From Adenanthera pavonina (lineage: Eukaryota; Streptophyta; Magnoliopsida; Fabales; Fabaceae), in the NCBI GenBank assembly GCA_026686845.1, contig JAIVEN010000015.1:11265501-11329500 (forward strand): 64,000 nucleotides of DNA. Direction: 5' to 3'. Below the pieces are notes generated by a model, which was not told the DNA's origin, made no database searches, and worked only from the letters and a program-made list of their open reading frames with translations. Position 1 is the stretch's first letter; each line of letters starts with the position of its first letter. Made by a program: the position numbers and the translations under genes. Of this stretch, positions 1-12,331 are shown in pieces.

Positions 1-383
1 ATTTATTGTTGACTCTGAAATGACCAAAAGTATCCTATGAGACAAAGGGTACTTTTGGTTCCATAAGAGTTTCAATTAAAACGACGAATTAGCGATACTA
101 TTGGGGCTCATGAGGTACACAGTTTGGGACCCTTGGGTGAGAACTGAGAAGAGCCACGAAGTAACAGCTTTTAAAACGAGTGAAATAATAAAATCTCCCT
201 TGCACATTGAAAATTTAAATCATTTCAAGTTTTATGAAGTAACAGCAAGTTTGAGCATGATATAATTTATTATTGGATATTGAAGTCTGTAACGTTGATG
301 TGAGATTCTTGTTTGCTTTTGACTCTATTATGAAAATAAAAGAATCCCAACCTGTCTTTGTGGATGTAATGTGTTATATGCAG

Positions 384-573
384 GATCATTGGAGCAGTAT
401 TGATCGTGGTAGGATTATACCTAGTGTTGTGGGGCAAAAGCGAAGAGAAGAAGCTTGCAAAGGAACAAGTTGCGATTGTGTCTGCTCCTGAGCACAGCAT
501 TCCCAGGCCACCAAGCCACCCCAAGACCTCACTTACTCAGCCACTTCTCCCTTCCTCCACAGAAAATGTCTGA
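384..573 (+). CDS. WAT1: WAT1-type (EamA/MtN21) transporter, last exon only
   Basis: This is the 3'-terminal coding exon of a gene that starts before the window. It follows an intron acceptor (cag) at 381-383; the first base completes a split codon and 63 codons including the stop follow. The start encodes one hydrophobic helix, IIGAVLIVVGLYLVLWGKSEE, which is the last transmembrane helix and the GKS(E/D)E cap typical of plant drug/metabolite EamA transporters. A hydrophilic cytosolic tail follows, ending PLLPSSTENV, very like the tail of Arabidopsis WAT1 as I recall it. WAT1 is a tonoplast auxin exporter needed for secondary wall formation in fibres. The preceding exon is not in bases 1-383, which read as intron. 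The family call is strong. Assignment to WAT1 itself rests on the tail and on the nearby CKX5-like and GT4 genes, which are also close to WAT1 in Arabidopsis. Confidence 0.8.
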
Positions 574-3489
574 TCAACAAAGTCCTAACTTCGAACCAAA
601 GCATTTTCTGGGAGAAACAAGAATCCATACTTGTTATACTACTGCCTGCCTTGCGTGTCAGTCACGAAGCTTGTGTGTGTATGAAGCGATTTTCATCTTG
701 GGTTTTGTTTTAATTTGAATCCTTTTGGTTAAATCAAATGCTTCCCTACTAGGACATCTAGAAGGAGAGATTACATGGGAATGGTTGTAATGATGGAATG
801 TCACTCAAGTGGGACCAATAGAGCCTGAAATCCCATATGCTTTTTTTATAAATATATATATTAATTAATTTATGGTTTGGTTTACGGAAAAGAAAATTAC
901 TAGTGTTACCTATTTCAGGGCATATCACTGTGTGTGTGATGGTATTCTCTTGATCATCATGACGACCTATGGCAGTGAACAGGGACCCAAATGATTCCCC
1001 AGACGTGAACGCAACTTGGTAGGCATGAAGATTTTGATTATTTACGCCATAATTTTTTTTTTTGAGTCAAAAGGAATCATTTCGTCTCTAATTTCTCTGC
1101 ACATATTTATTACTGACACTGGATATGTTAAAAAAATCAAGTGCTGGAAAAATTTGAAACATACATAACTAAAAAGCTGTCACTAGGATTGGCTAGTGGG
1201 TGGCAGAAATGACTTTCAGAGAAGAAGCTAGATCATTTGAAGCGTGCGTATATATGGCGTGGCATTAATTCCAAGCATATTCTTGACATATTATAGAGAC
1301 CATTTTGATCTGCACCTAATGTTGGGTCTCACTTGATGCACCATATAGTAGCACCATCACCCTCTGAATTGTTTCCTATATATATCTTTAGCTTATAAAA
1401 AGACGTTGATGTGTGCATAAAACAACCAGTTAAAGGCAACGAAACTATTTGAATTAGACGATACCATTGGGGCACTTGACAATATATCATTGTTAATTCC
1501 CAAAAAGATATGGACGAATTGACAAAGGTCTAGGCATAATTAAACCAGCTTGATTCAATTAACCGATCCCAACACCACATCATTAAAGTGCACAAATCAT
1601 TAGAATCCATTATCATCAAGTAATAACCTCCTGTTTGTATAAAAGTCTAACTAATTCAGATGACTCTTTAATCTTTTTTTGGGGTTGGTGTTGGAAATAT
1701 TAATGTGGGTCAAAAAGAGATGAGTTTCACATTGTTCAAGTTAGTCAAAATCTTAGTGTATATATACTAAGATAAATATAAATTTTTAAAACATCAAGGT
1801 TAATGAGACTTACACTATCTTAAAATTAACAATGATGATAAAACATGACCTTTATGATTGAAGACCCCATAAAGAAGGTTCATTTGAGTAAATAATAAAA
1901 AGTATTTAACCTAGTTGCATATTAGGGTTTGAACTTGGAATCACTAATAAGTTAACACAACCCTTATAATCAGTTAAGTTGCTTGTTGATAAATATTGGA
2001 TTGTGTTCATTAAATTTTTGGATTTTTTTTATTGAAATCACATTTTGCTAACTACGATTTGTCGGGGATAGTGTTTTATATAAATTTCGTTTTTACGTTA
2101 CATTTTTTCCGACCCCTTACGTCCCAAAGCACATCCATTATTTCTGGAAAAAAAAATCCATTATGGAAGCAATATTACTTACTATATAAGATTAAAAATT
2201 CAAATCACAATTTAACTACATTCACATGTAATATCGATGTCGTGATGATTAGGAGACCTAAAAGATATCAGAATGTGTGGGTTTTAACTTCGAAAAGAGA
2301 TTTTGCCAAAAGAACAAAAAAATCATAAAGAGAATAATTTTTCTGTCTGGTTTGGGTTTGTTTAGAAACCACGGCACCATGTTACTGGTGGGCAACGAAA
2401 TAGAGGTATGGGCTCAACAAAGCATGATGGACCGATACTCCAAAATTAAAGGAGCCCATTGCTTCAGTGGGCCTATTGCTTTCTTCATCGGTATGTAGAA
2501 AGCAACGATGGTTTTGACTGAAGCAGCTTGCAGCCCCGGTAAGGCCATCATCTCTCAACGAAGAACATAGGAGGCTCAACAATTCTCACCAAAAAAAAAA
2601 AAAGGAGGCCCAACAATGGAAGGTAGTGAACTGATCAGTGATTACTTAACAACCAAGAAGCCAAAATATACGACCAAGAAGCACCCAAAATTAATTAACA
2701 GTTAACCCAAGCCTTAATAACAAACTAGATATCTTTCCCGTACAACAACAAACAGTAAAAAATTAGCACAACAGGTTTTTTTTTAAATAGTTGTACAGTT
2801 TAGAAAAAAGGAATATACTGTACATATACCACAACAACATTTTTCATTTCCCTCATCCGCGAGTTCAATAATTGGCTTGGGATTTTATGCATCCGTAAAT
2901 GGTAGAGTTGGTAATTAGGGCCGGCCTGGTCGGGCCCAAATTGGACCTGGCCAAAAAGCTCGGATTGCCAAACGGGCTCGGCTTGTAAAGCCCGAGCCCA
3001 TATGGCACGGACCCATATATTTTTAAAAAATATTTTTCATATATATATTTTTTTAATTTTTTCATATAATTTTTTAATTTTTTATATATTTTTTAAATTA
3101 ATATAACTAATTATCACTATCATTCATAAAAAATCAACATAATATTTAAATTTTATAATTTACATATTATTAATTAATAAAATAGTATATTTTTTAATAT
3201 TTTAAATAAAAAAAATACAGGCTCATCAGGTCGGCCCGCTACGATCTGGACCTAAAAAACCTATCGAGCCATTCGGGTTGGCCCGTTGGGCCTGGCCATT
3301 TTGCCCACTCAATTAAATGGATGTTTTTCCTGTCTATCTGACTTGTGTGACACGTGTGAAAAAAGAAGACCGACGGGTAGAAACTTTGGCCTTAGATTCT
3401 CTGTTCTTGAGAAGCTCGATGAGGAACCATTTAGTATAGGGGCGCTTGGACTAGCAAGTACATCGGAACAGTGAAGGAAGCAAGACTTG
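574..3489. other. Intergenic region, no gene seen
   Basis: The region is A+T-rich. Only short ORFs (under 100 codons) without recognisable domains are present. Besides the GC-ended repeat at 2918-3300 I see nothing that I can name. The stretch directly before 3490 should hold the promoter and leader of the acid phosphatase gene, but the repeat ends only about 190 bp upstream of its start codon. Confidence 0.6.
2918..3300. mobile_element. Putative non-autonomous element with GC-rich ends and AT-rich centre
   Basis: About 90 bp of G+C-rich sequence at the left (gggccggcctggtcgggccc and following) and about 85 bp at the right (ending gttgggcctggccatt) flank roughly 200 bp of almost pure A+T. 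The two ends are partly complementary (GGCCAGGCCC-type words in opposite orientation). This architecture is common in plant repeats with GGCC-rich arms. I see no coding capacity and could not fix a target-site duplication, so the superfamily stays open. Confidence 0.45.
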
Positions 3490-6336
3490 ATGGAAGTGAT
3501 GTGGAAGAGAAAGTTTGAATGGCTTGTAGTGGTGGGATTTCTTTATAGTATTATTGTCGAGGTTAGTGAAGGCGGAAGCACCAGCAGCTTCGTGAGAAAT
3601 GGTTATTGGTCTCACGATATGCCCTTAGACAGTGATGTTTTCCGAGTACCCCCTGGTTACAACGCTCCTCAGCAGGTAAAGAACTAACTTCTTCTCCTTC
3701 CTTATTTTTTCCTGGGAACTAACTTTTATTCTTGGGGATATGTTGGAAAGGTCCATATAACACAAGGGGATCATTTGGGGAAGGGTGTGATAGTGTCTTG
3801 GATCACCCAAGATGAACCGGGTTCAAGTACTGTCATATACTGGGCGCAAGATTCTCAATTAAAAAAGCAAGCTCATGGGTTTTTTGTTACTTACAGCTAC
3901 TTCAATTACACCTCTGGTTACATCCACCACTGCACAATTGAGAATTTGGAGGTACGTGTTTGTCTTTACTCACAATTTAAAATAATAATACTATTAATAA
4001 TATTAAAGGCTTGTCATCATATTCTCATTGCAAATGCAGTTTGACACCAAATACTTCTATGAGGTCGGAATCGGGAATACTACTCGACAGTTCTGGTTTA
4101 AAACTCCTCCTCCAGTTGGTCCTGATGTTCCTTATACCTTTGGCCTTATCGGTAATTAATTGCTCTAGCTCCTGCGATGAATACAGTTAGCTTTAGCTTC
4201 TTGAATGGCTTATTTACTCAAAGCTTGATCCTGGGTTTGGGTGTTGCTTTATTTGGATGTAGAAATTTGTGGGAGAAACTCTGTTAGTAATTTTGGAACT
4301 TTAATCAATTTGAAGTAAGCATGTTATAGCTTTATTTTGGAAAGACATGAAATTGCAGAAACTTGCATGAATTGAAAAGGTACTTTCTTTTTATGAGAAT
4401 GAAATGTTATTATTGAAACCATTGTGAGCAGGTGATCTAGGGCAAACTTATGATTCCAACACCACGTTAACCCATTATGTAAAAAGCACAGCAAAAGGAG
4501 AGACGGTGCTGTATGTGGGGGATCTGTCTTATGCAGATGATTATCCATTTCATGACAACGTACGGTGGGACACTTGGGGAAGATTCATAGAGAGAGTTGC
4601 TTCTTATCAGCCTTGGATTTGGACTGCAGGAAATCATGAGCTTGATTTTGCTCCTGAGCTTGTAGGTGTTAATTCCCTTACTGAATTTCAATTCTGATTA
4701 AGTTGGACTTTCCTTCTAGCTTGGCCTACTTATGCGAGATCTAGTCATCTAACCAATTCTCTCTACATTCATGGTAGATGTTTAGACAAAGGCTAGATGC
4801 AACAATGTTATCATTTGCTGATGCAGGGTGAAACTAGACCATTCAAGCCTTATACTGCTCGTTATCATGTGCCATACAGAGCCTCTCATAGTACATCTCC
4901 ATTGTGGTACTCTATCAAGAGAGCTTCAGCATATGTCATTGTTATGTCTACTTATTCAGCTTTTGGTAAGATTCTTCCTCACATTAATAATTTAAGAATT
5001 TGGTCAGGGTTCCATGAGTTGATCAAGGAATCAACCCAAAGTAACTGGTTTGCATTTTGCCTCCTATCACGAGTCCTACAGAGATACTTGAACTATTGGA
5101 AAATTTGAGATGATCGCCAGTGTTCTAGTAGATTGTGCACATGCCCACAAACAAATAATACTTAAGTCAATTCCTGAAGATACAGATTTGCATATTTTGT
5201 TTCAGGTAAATACACTCCTCAGTACAAATGGCTTGAGAAGGAGCTGCCCAAAGTGAACAGAACAGAGACGCCATGGTTGATAGTTCTTATGCATACTCCA
5301 ATATATAATAGTTATGTGGCTCACTATATGGAAGGGGAGACTATCAGAGTAATGTATGAGAAGTGGTTTGTGAAATATAAGGTGGATGTTGTATTTTCTG
5401 GTCATGTTCATGCTTATGAACGATCTGTAAGTGCTCCTTCCCCTGTCCACTGTATTATTTGTTAAACCCTAACCACGTACGTTGACTTCATTCTTCCCAA
5501 TGACGGCAATAAGAAATTTTTTGTGACTAACTTCTTTATTTCCAAAACAAGGCAGAACAATGTCTTCTATACGTTGACTCATACGTTTTTCATATCCTAT
5601 ATTGCTCTCGGACAAATATTCAAGGGTAAGATAAAATAACGAAGTTGTTAGACTGGGAAATCAGAGAACTCTACAACTTAGTCCTCCGGCACTCAAATTA
5701 TTCCGTGAATCTGCACAAATTGTATTTGATTAAAAAATGGCATATGGGGCATAGAATAACCTTCTCCAACCCAACAGTTTCCTGTATATGCAAGTTTCTA
5801 GTAGTATTGACCCATCTTTAGCTTTCTGCTAAATGCTAATGATCCCTCCTCTCGATTACCAGTGAACATTGTTAATGGTTGCACTCGCAGGAACGTGTGT
5901 CGAATATTGCATATAATATTGTAAATGGACTGTGCAAACCCATCAATGACCAATCTGCCCCAGTTTACATAACAATTGGAGATGGAGGAAATCTAGAAGG
6001 ATTGGCTATTGCGTACGTATTTCAGAAAGCTTTAGACACAGTGATTCCAAATGATGTATAGTATATATTGGACTAATGAAATAGTTGAAACTTGAATGTT
6101 ACAGCATGACAGAGCCACAGCCAAGGTACTCAGCATTCCGGGAAGCCAGTTTCGGGCATGGGATTTTGGAGATAAAGAACAGAAGTCATGCCTATTTTAG
6201 TTGGAATCGTAATCAAGATGGGTATGCAGTGGAGGCTGATTCTATGTGGTTGCACAATAGATATTGGATTCATTCTGAAGAAGCGCCTCTTGCTGCATTA
6301 CCACAGAACAAAATTCAACACATAGCAAAAGCTTGA
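3490..6336 (+). CDS. PAP: Purple acid phosphatase (secreted metallophosphoesterase)
   Basis: Eight exons: 3490-3675, 3751-3951, 4040-4151, 4432-4661, 4827-4965, 5206-5426, 5891-6012, 6105-6336. They encode 480 aa with all junctions in phase, the usual size of high-molecular-weight plant PAPs. Residues 1-28 look like a signal peptide. Then come the N-terminal fibronectin-like domain and the catalytic domain. All five metal-binding blocks are present: GDLG (D168), GDLSYAD (D197, Y200), GNHE (N234, H235), MHTP (H319) and GHVHAYERS (H356, H358). The enzyme hydrolyses phosphate esters at a dinuclear Fe(III)-metal site. Members of this group act in the apoplast or vacuole and are often induced by phosphate shortage. 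The C-terminal block (EPQPRYSAFREASFGHG) is close to the PAP10/PAP12/PAP26 group; the exact orthologue is not resolved. I chose the ATG at 3490 because it opens directly onto the signal peptide. Confidence 0.96.
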
Positions 6337-7205
6337 TCCAAAATTACTAGTGTAGCAGCCACAACAAATATACGGTTTCTTTGTAGTTCCGTATGTATTT
6401 ATGATCCGACATTACGCTCAATTCCGTGGGATGATTATGGCTTTATTGTCGTTTTGTCCAAATTTTCCCTCATGGTATGCTCAGGTGTTACGGAAGATGT
6501 CTACTGTATGTATATGGATTCGACTATATTCGATATATATTTTTTAAATTTGATATACAGTAAATCATTTAAATTTTAATTACCAACGTTATTTTTGTTG
6601 TGTTCATTTTATAGAAAGAAATTATTAAAATAATAATAAAATTAAAAGATTAAAATCTGAACAATCTGAACCAAAAGAAATCTCGTCTCAAAAGTCGTAA
6701 CTGTAACTCTGTGAGAGTGACTGCGACGTTCTGGGGTTTTCTGAGGCACGTGCTTTTCAATCCTGTGTATGTTTGATATATTTCTCAGTTCGGATGTGGG
6801 CAGTCTGGAAGAAAGAAAGTAAGAAACGCCTCCTCCTTTTTGTCTTTTGCTTTTTTTGTGTGTGTGAGAGAGAGAGATTAAGAAACGCTTTCCTCTTTAT
6901 CCTTATCAGAAGCTGCCAGAGAGAGTGGTTATGAAAAAAAAAAATCCTCTTGTCGGGATGGGCCGTAGAGTTTTTTAAAAATAATATTAAAATTTTATTT
7001 CTTGAGTGCCAATCAGATTTAGTTATTTGGCCGAGTCAAATTTGATTAGAACACAGTATAGAAGGAAGAAGGGATCAATACTTCAGGATTGATCAGTGAA
7101 AGACGAAGCAGAAGTAGAATCACTATTCCCCAGAAAAATAAAAAAAGATTTTGCCAGGTAGCTCTTTGTCGTTGGATTTCATTATCTCCAGCAAAAGTCC
7201 GGGAA
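6337..7205. other. Spacer between acid phosphatase and protease genes
   Basis: This holds the 3' UTR of the phosphatase, an A+T-rich middle and the promoter and leader of the protease. A short GA-rich run (gtgtgagagagagaga, near 6858) lies about 350 bp before the protease ATG. There is no coding sequence. Confidence 0.6.
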
Positions 7206-9929
7206 ATGGGAGGAACCATGAATGTCACTTCCATTTTGCTCACTCTTATTCTGCTTCTATCTCTTTTCTCTTTTTCTTCTTCTGCCAACACCTCTAAACT
7301 GTTTGAAAGCTGGTGCAAGCAACATGGCAAAACCTATTCTTCCGAAGAGGAGAAACTATACAGGTTCAAAGTATTCGAGAACAACTACGCCTTTGTTTCC
7401 AAACACAATGAAATGGGCAATTCCACTTATACACTCTCCCTCAATGCCTTCGCCGATCTCACCAACCATGAATTCAAGGTCTCTCGTTTAGGTTTATCCC
7501 CTGCCTTCCTTCGATTCGACCATCGAACGCTTCAGCAGCCCGATGACCTACATGGTCTTCCTTCTGAGATTGATTGGAGAAAGAAAGGGGCAGTGACTCA
7601 GGTCAAGGACCAAGGAAGTTGTGGTATGTACTATTCCCTGCTTCTTTTTATCGTCTTGCCTTTTCTTTGGTCGTTTACCTTGGATCTTGATATTTTATTT
7701 CTTTGATTTCGATCATATTCTGTCTTTCACACTAGTTTAAAGAACACGACGTCAAGCAGAAAATGTTTTTGCTATTAGTTTTATAATTTCTTCCAATCAG
7801 AAAGCACTAACTTGAATGCTAGTTCTACAAAAGTATTTTAAAGTAGCTATGGCTTTTTAGACTCCTACGCTTACTACGATATCACCCAACCTTTGGAGTT
7901 TGGATTGGAAATGAAATCTTGATATTGTTATGTCTGTGCTATTGCCATTTGAGTTTAACAAGTTATAAAAGAAGGGTAATGATTTCCCTAGGCTAGAGGG
8001 TTTGATTGTCTGCAGAGACTGTGATGGCATCTATGGCTTAGTAATAGATTTATGCTGTGTCTTTTTATGGAGATGTCTCTGGGTTCTTGAAAATAGTATA
8101 TACATAAACAGATTCAAGGTAATGAGCCACAGAAGCAGCGTTTAGTTTGTTGCTAATCTGATAAAATACTACAGTCTGACCTAGGGGTATTCTACGCGAC
8201 TGCAAGTTAGTTGCTTTACAGTAGACAGTCAACTATCATTGTAATTTGTAATGGCGGAGAGCATGTATACGTATACACAGTTACACAGAGTTAACATATG
8301 TATGGCATGCACTTTGCTCTCAGCGCATTCATGATTTAGTTCCCAAAACATTCTCTCTCATTTGGGTTGGCCAAGACCAAAAGTGGTTGGACTATAAACT
8401 TTATCTTGCAATAAATAGCACAAACAACGTATTGATCATAGTCTGAATTAAATTGACTATGATGAGCCAAGACTGCTGATTTCTCCTATTGGGATGAAGG
8501 TAGCATCTAGGATTCTGGCTTCCCTTACAGCTAATCATTTTCACTGAGCATGAATAGTTAGCTGTTGGAGTGGCTTGTAGAATTCTGTTCAATGAGAAGA
8601 ATTTATCACTAGACATGTGTTGTGGTAGGTGCGTGTTGGTCGTTCTCAGCAACAGGAGCTATTGAAGGTATAAATAAGATTGTTACAGGCTCTCTTGTTA
8701 GCCTCTCTGAACAAGAATTGGTAGATTGTGATAGAACCTATAACAGCGGCTGTGGGGGTGGACTTATGGATTATGCTTATCAGTTTGTCATTGATAACCA
8801 TGGGATTGACACAGAAGGAGATTACCCATATCAAGGTCGGGAAAGGTCTTGTCTTAAGGATAAGGTATTACTTTTCCCCGTTACCCTATACACATGTTGT
8901 TGAAATGAGTAAAATATGTATGTATAGACATCTTTTTAATTTTCGCTGTGTCTGAATTGCAGTTAAAAAGGCGTGTTGTTACAATTGATGGTTATACTGA
9001 TGTGCCTCCGAATGATGAGAAGCAGCTACAAAAGGCTGTTGCAACCCAGCCTGTAAGCGTTGGCATATGTGGGAGTGATAGAGGTTTCCAGTTATACTCA
9101 AAGGTAGGTCTCCCAGTGGCCAAATATCAGATGCATGGGTTCACGTTCACCGTTTAACTGCAATTTAATAAGATTCTGATGTATTTGTGTAATAGGGTAT
9201 TTTCACGGGCCCATGTTCAACTTCTTTGAATCATGCGGTGTTGATTGTAGGATATGGTTCAGAAAATGGAGTTGATTACTGGATTGTGAAGAACTCATGG
9301 GGAACTAGTTGGGGAATGAATGGTTACATGCACATGCGGCGAAACACTGGCAACTCCCAAGGGCTATGTGGAATCAACATGTTAGCATCATATCCAACCA
9401 AGACCAGCCCTAATCCTCCTCCTCCATCTCCACCAACTCCTATTAAATGCAATCTCTTCACTTATTGTGCACAAGGAGAGACCTGTTGCTGTGCAAGACG
9501 ATTTCTTGGAATATGCATTTCATGGAAATGTTGTGGCTTATCATCTGCTGTCTGCTGCAAGGACAATCGCCACTGCTGCCCCCAAAATTATCCTATTTGT
9601 GACATAAGAAGGGGCCAGTGTCTTAAGGTTTGTATTATCTGCTTCCTTGCCTATTATACCCTCAATAAGAATATTTTATAGAAAGTGCTGCATAAGCTTG
9701 GTGATGCATTCGTTGACATATATGCTTGAATGTTTGTGAGACTGAGACATCACTTTAATTATTCTTGAGTCTTTTATAATAATGTTAAGCGACATTGTGC
9801 TGCCACTTTTTAAGAATGTAGGCTAACTAACTGTCAATTTCCTTACAGAGAAATGCAAATATGACGAGAACAAAGGCACGCGAGATTGAGGGCTCTTTCC
9901 ATGAGCGAGAGGGTTGGAAATCTCGATGA
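7206..9929 (+). CDS. XBCP3: Papain-type cysteine protease with C-terminal granulin domain (XBCP3-like)
   Basis: Five exons: 7206-7623, 8629-8864, 8963-9103, 9196-9627, 9849-9929. They encode 435 aa. Order: signal peptide (about 1-26), I29 inhibitor prodomain with an ERFNIN-like helix (EEKLYRFKVFENN), mature C1A domain from about residue 122 (LPSEIDWRKKGAV), a proline-rich linker (PNPPPPSPPTP) and a granulin domain with paired cysteines (about 350-407). The catalytic set is complete: oxyanion Gln136 (QGSC), nucleophile Cys142 (GACWSFSA), His278 (LNHAVLIVGYG) and Asn298 (VKNSWG). It is a secreted or vacuolar endopeptidase made as a zymogen; granulin-containing relatives (RD21, XBCP3) work in senescence, immunity and xylem cell death. 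The granulin stretch CNLFTYC..GETCCCAR points to XBCP3 rather than RD21. The last exon adds a short charged tail of uncertain role. Confidence 0.95.
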
Positions 9930-11640
9930 CTTATACTTCGCCCTATGTGGTTCAGAACAGATATTTATATTGCCTCAGCTTAGCCTGGATTTTGACTGCT
10001 GGAATATTTTTATTATGGAAATATTGATAGGGTCGTTCACGCGTCTGCAATGACGGAAGATCGAAGATAAGAATCTTTTGTCAGATTGACTACGTATTAG
10101 TATTTCATTTAATGCGGAAATTTATATCATAGTAGCATCTGCCTTTGCTTGACAGATGGGGAGAGAATGAATATAGTCTGAAATCTCATATATGTTCCTG
10201 CTTTGGATTTTTATTTTACCTTATTTTTTTGTGGGAGCAAAAGGTTTGGATTTTTAATTGGTATTGGTATATTTGATAAAAATATCGTAAAAATGGTTAT
10301 GATATTCAATGTTGGGAAGAGAATTCGATTTTGTGCTCTATTTTCGGGAGAAAGACACAGGCACCAGTCGCTAGCGGGAGATGTCGCGTAATTTGGGTCA
10401 AGAATGAGAGGTTGGAATGTTGGGCCCAGTATGAGTTTAAGGCGTGTCTGAAATAAATCTCTGGTCAAAGTGAAAGACGGGTAGCCCAATTGGAATATAT
10501 GATTGATTGATGATTTTGTGTGGTGGGTTTCTTTGCACCATTGCCTTGCCTTAGCCTGTTCGTCGATGTGCGAATCTGATACCGACGTGCAACACGACCC
10601 CACTTCTCTTTTTCTCGAATCTCCGTGTTCACACTTCACGATTTAGGTGTGTTTGGTTTCACTTTAAAAAAATGGTTTGGTCTTAAAATTAAGTTTTTAT
10701 TTTTTTTTTTGTTGATGTTTTGGTGTATGATCAGATCAAGTTGGAGAAGCGGTTTGTAAGCCAAACGGAGTTGAGGCAGAAGTAACTTTAATGTTGCTTT
10801 TCTGTTGTTTTTAACAAGGTAACAAGGTTTAAAAAGAAGTTAGATAAAAATATATCAATAAAAATAAGAAAAAATAGTAAATTTAGGAAAATAAAATTTT
10901 CATAAAATTTTTTCTATCTAATAACTAAAATATCCCCTCAAAATTTTAATATTTATAAATCATAACCTGTAAAAAAATATTATATCAGATAGATTATGTT
11001 CTTAATTAAATGAGTACATATTAAATTTTAATCTAAAGACTCATAAGATAGAGTTTAAACTTAATTTAAAAAAAAAATTATAAATTTTATCAAAATTAAT
11101 TTTTAAATAAATTATGTAAATATAAATTCGTTAATAAAAAATTAGTTCTTATGGTAACGATATTATGAAAGCAATTCTATGAAAAGGCATACTACTAATT
11201 AAAAACCAAATGGGTCTGCTAAACTCCGCGTTCACACTTTCCATGCTCCCACTCCCTCTTGCTCTTCTCATCTTTTTCAAACATATATTCCGTCTTGTCC
11301 TTCTTGAACCCACCGCCCCGCCATACCCAAACAACCGTTACTGTTCTGACCCTTCTAACATTTTAATGTTTTTTCTTGGCCACAACCTTTTTAACATTTT
11401 AATATTAACAATAAAATGCGTATTAAATATTTTTTTGCCAACAAATGCATATTAATTGGTAAAAAAATAAATAAATATTCGTATTAAATTTTATTTAATA
11501 CAAGTTGAAATCAAAGCAAATTTCATTATTTTCAATTCCTTGTAATTTATTTATAAATATTACGTAGAGACAAATCGGGATTTTTATCACGCAAAAGATA
11601 TCAAGAACAGAGCAACCGAAAAAAATTGACTTGAGCCTTG

Positions 11641-11668
<28 letters not shown>
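11641..11668. repeat. (CT)14 microsatellite
   Basis: Fourteen uninterrupted CT dinucleotides followed by a T-run. Likely length-polymorphic. Confidence 0.95.
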
Positions 11669-11673
<5 letters not shown>

Positions 11674-12232
11674 AACTTTTTTATAACATTAAAAGAATAT
11701 AAATTATGATAAAAATTAAATGTAACTTTTTTAAAATAAAATTTGTAATGTTGTTTCCCATAAATTATATATGGCCCCTTCATCTTTTTGTTTATTATTC
11801 TATTTCATATAATATTTATTTTTTCTCCCTCATTAAAATGTGTGTTTCTCATCTATATATACGATCGATCCATCAATACATATAAATTAAATTAAAAATT
11901 TATACATCCTTGCATTGCACAGGTCGGTTTTTTATTTTCTCTTGTTTTTTTTTTGTCAGTCCCTGCATAGGTTCGGTTGAATTTTCAATTCTTTCCTATT
12001 TTTATTTTTTTACTTTTAAGACAGTATTATGTTTTCTTAACGTCGGTCGTAGGAAGGTCACCGACCTCATCGACGTACTGGAGTGCGTCACGTAGCGCGG
12101 ACGATGAGAACAAACATCCGCTTTTCCTTTTTTTTATTATTATTTTTATTTCTTGACAAAAATAAAAGTAAGAAAATAGAAATCGTTGGTTTCGAAACCA
12201 ATATCTGTTATGGTGGGGACCACGGTGGGGGC

Positions 12233-12239
12233 TATATAA
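12233..12239 (+). promoter_or_regulatory. TATA box of the thioredoxin h gene
   Basis: TATATAA stands in a G+C-richer context 93 bp before the thioredoxin ATG. Initiation about 30 bp downstream would leave a leader of roughly 65 nt, normal for a plant gene. Predicted from sequence and position only. Confidence 0.55.
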
Positions 12240-12331
12240 TGCGCACGATGCCCCTCTGCCCTTCAAATAACTTTCAGATTTCAACCTGAAGTCGCATTAC
12301 TGTTCGCCGATTACCACGATAAGAGAGAACA

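Larger units (their letters stand above)
9930..12331. other. Intergenic region between protease and thioredoxin genes
   Basis: A+T-rich, with no recognisable coding sequence. A 142-codon minus-strand ORF at 10211-10639 has no familiar domain and low-complexity ends. A CT microsatellite lies at 11641-11668. The last 150 bp look like a promoter and leader for the thioredoxin gene. Confidence 0.55.

Noticed and set aside
1920..1950. tRNA T-arm-like word (ggtttgaacttggaatc)
   Set aside because: No A-box, anticodon arm or acceptor stem around it.
1690..2005. Possible solo LTR starting tgttggaaat
   Set aside because: A TG start and a CA end can be picked, but no flanking duplication or second LTR was found.
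10211..10639. 142-codon ORF on the minus strand
   Set aside because: No domain, no splice context, low-complexity ends and no family resemblance; probably chance in an intergenic region.
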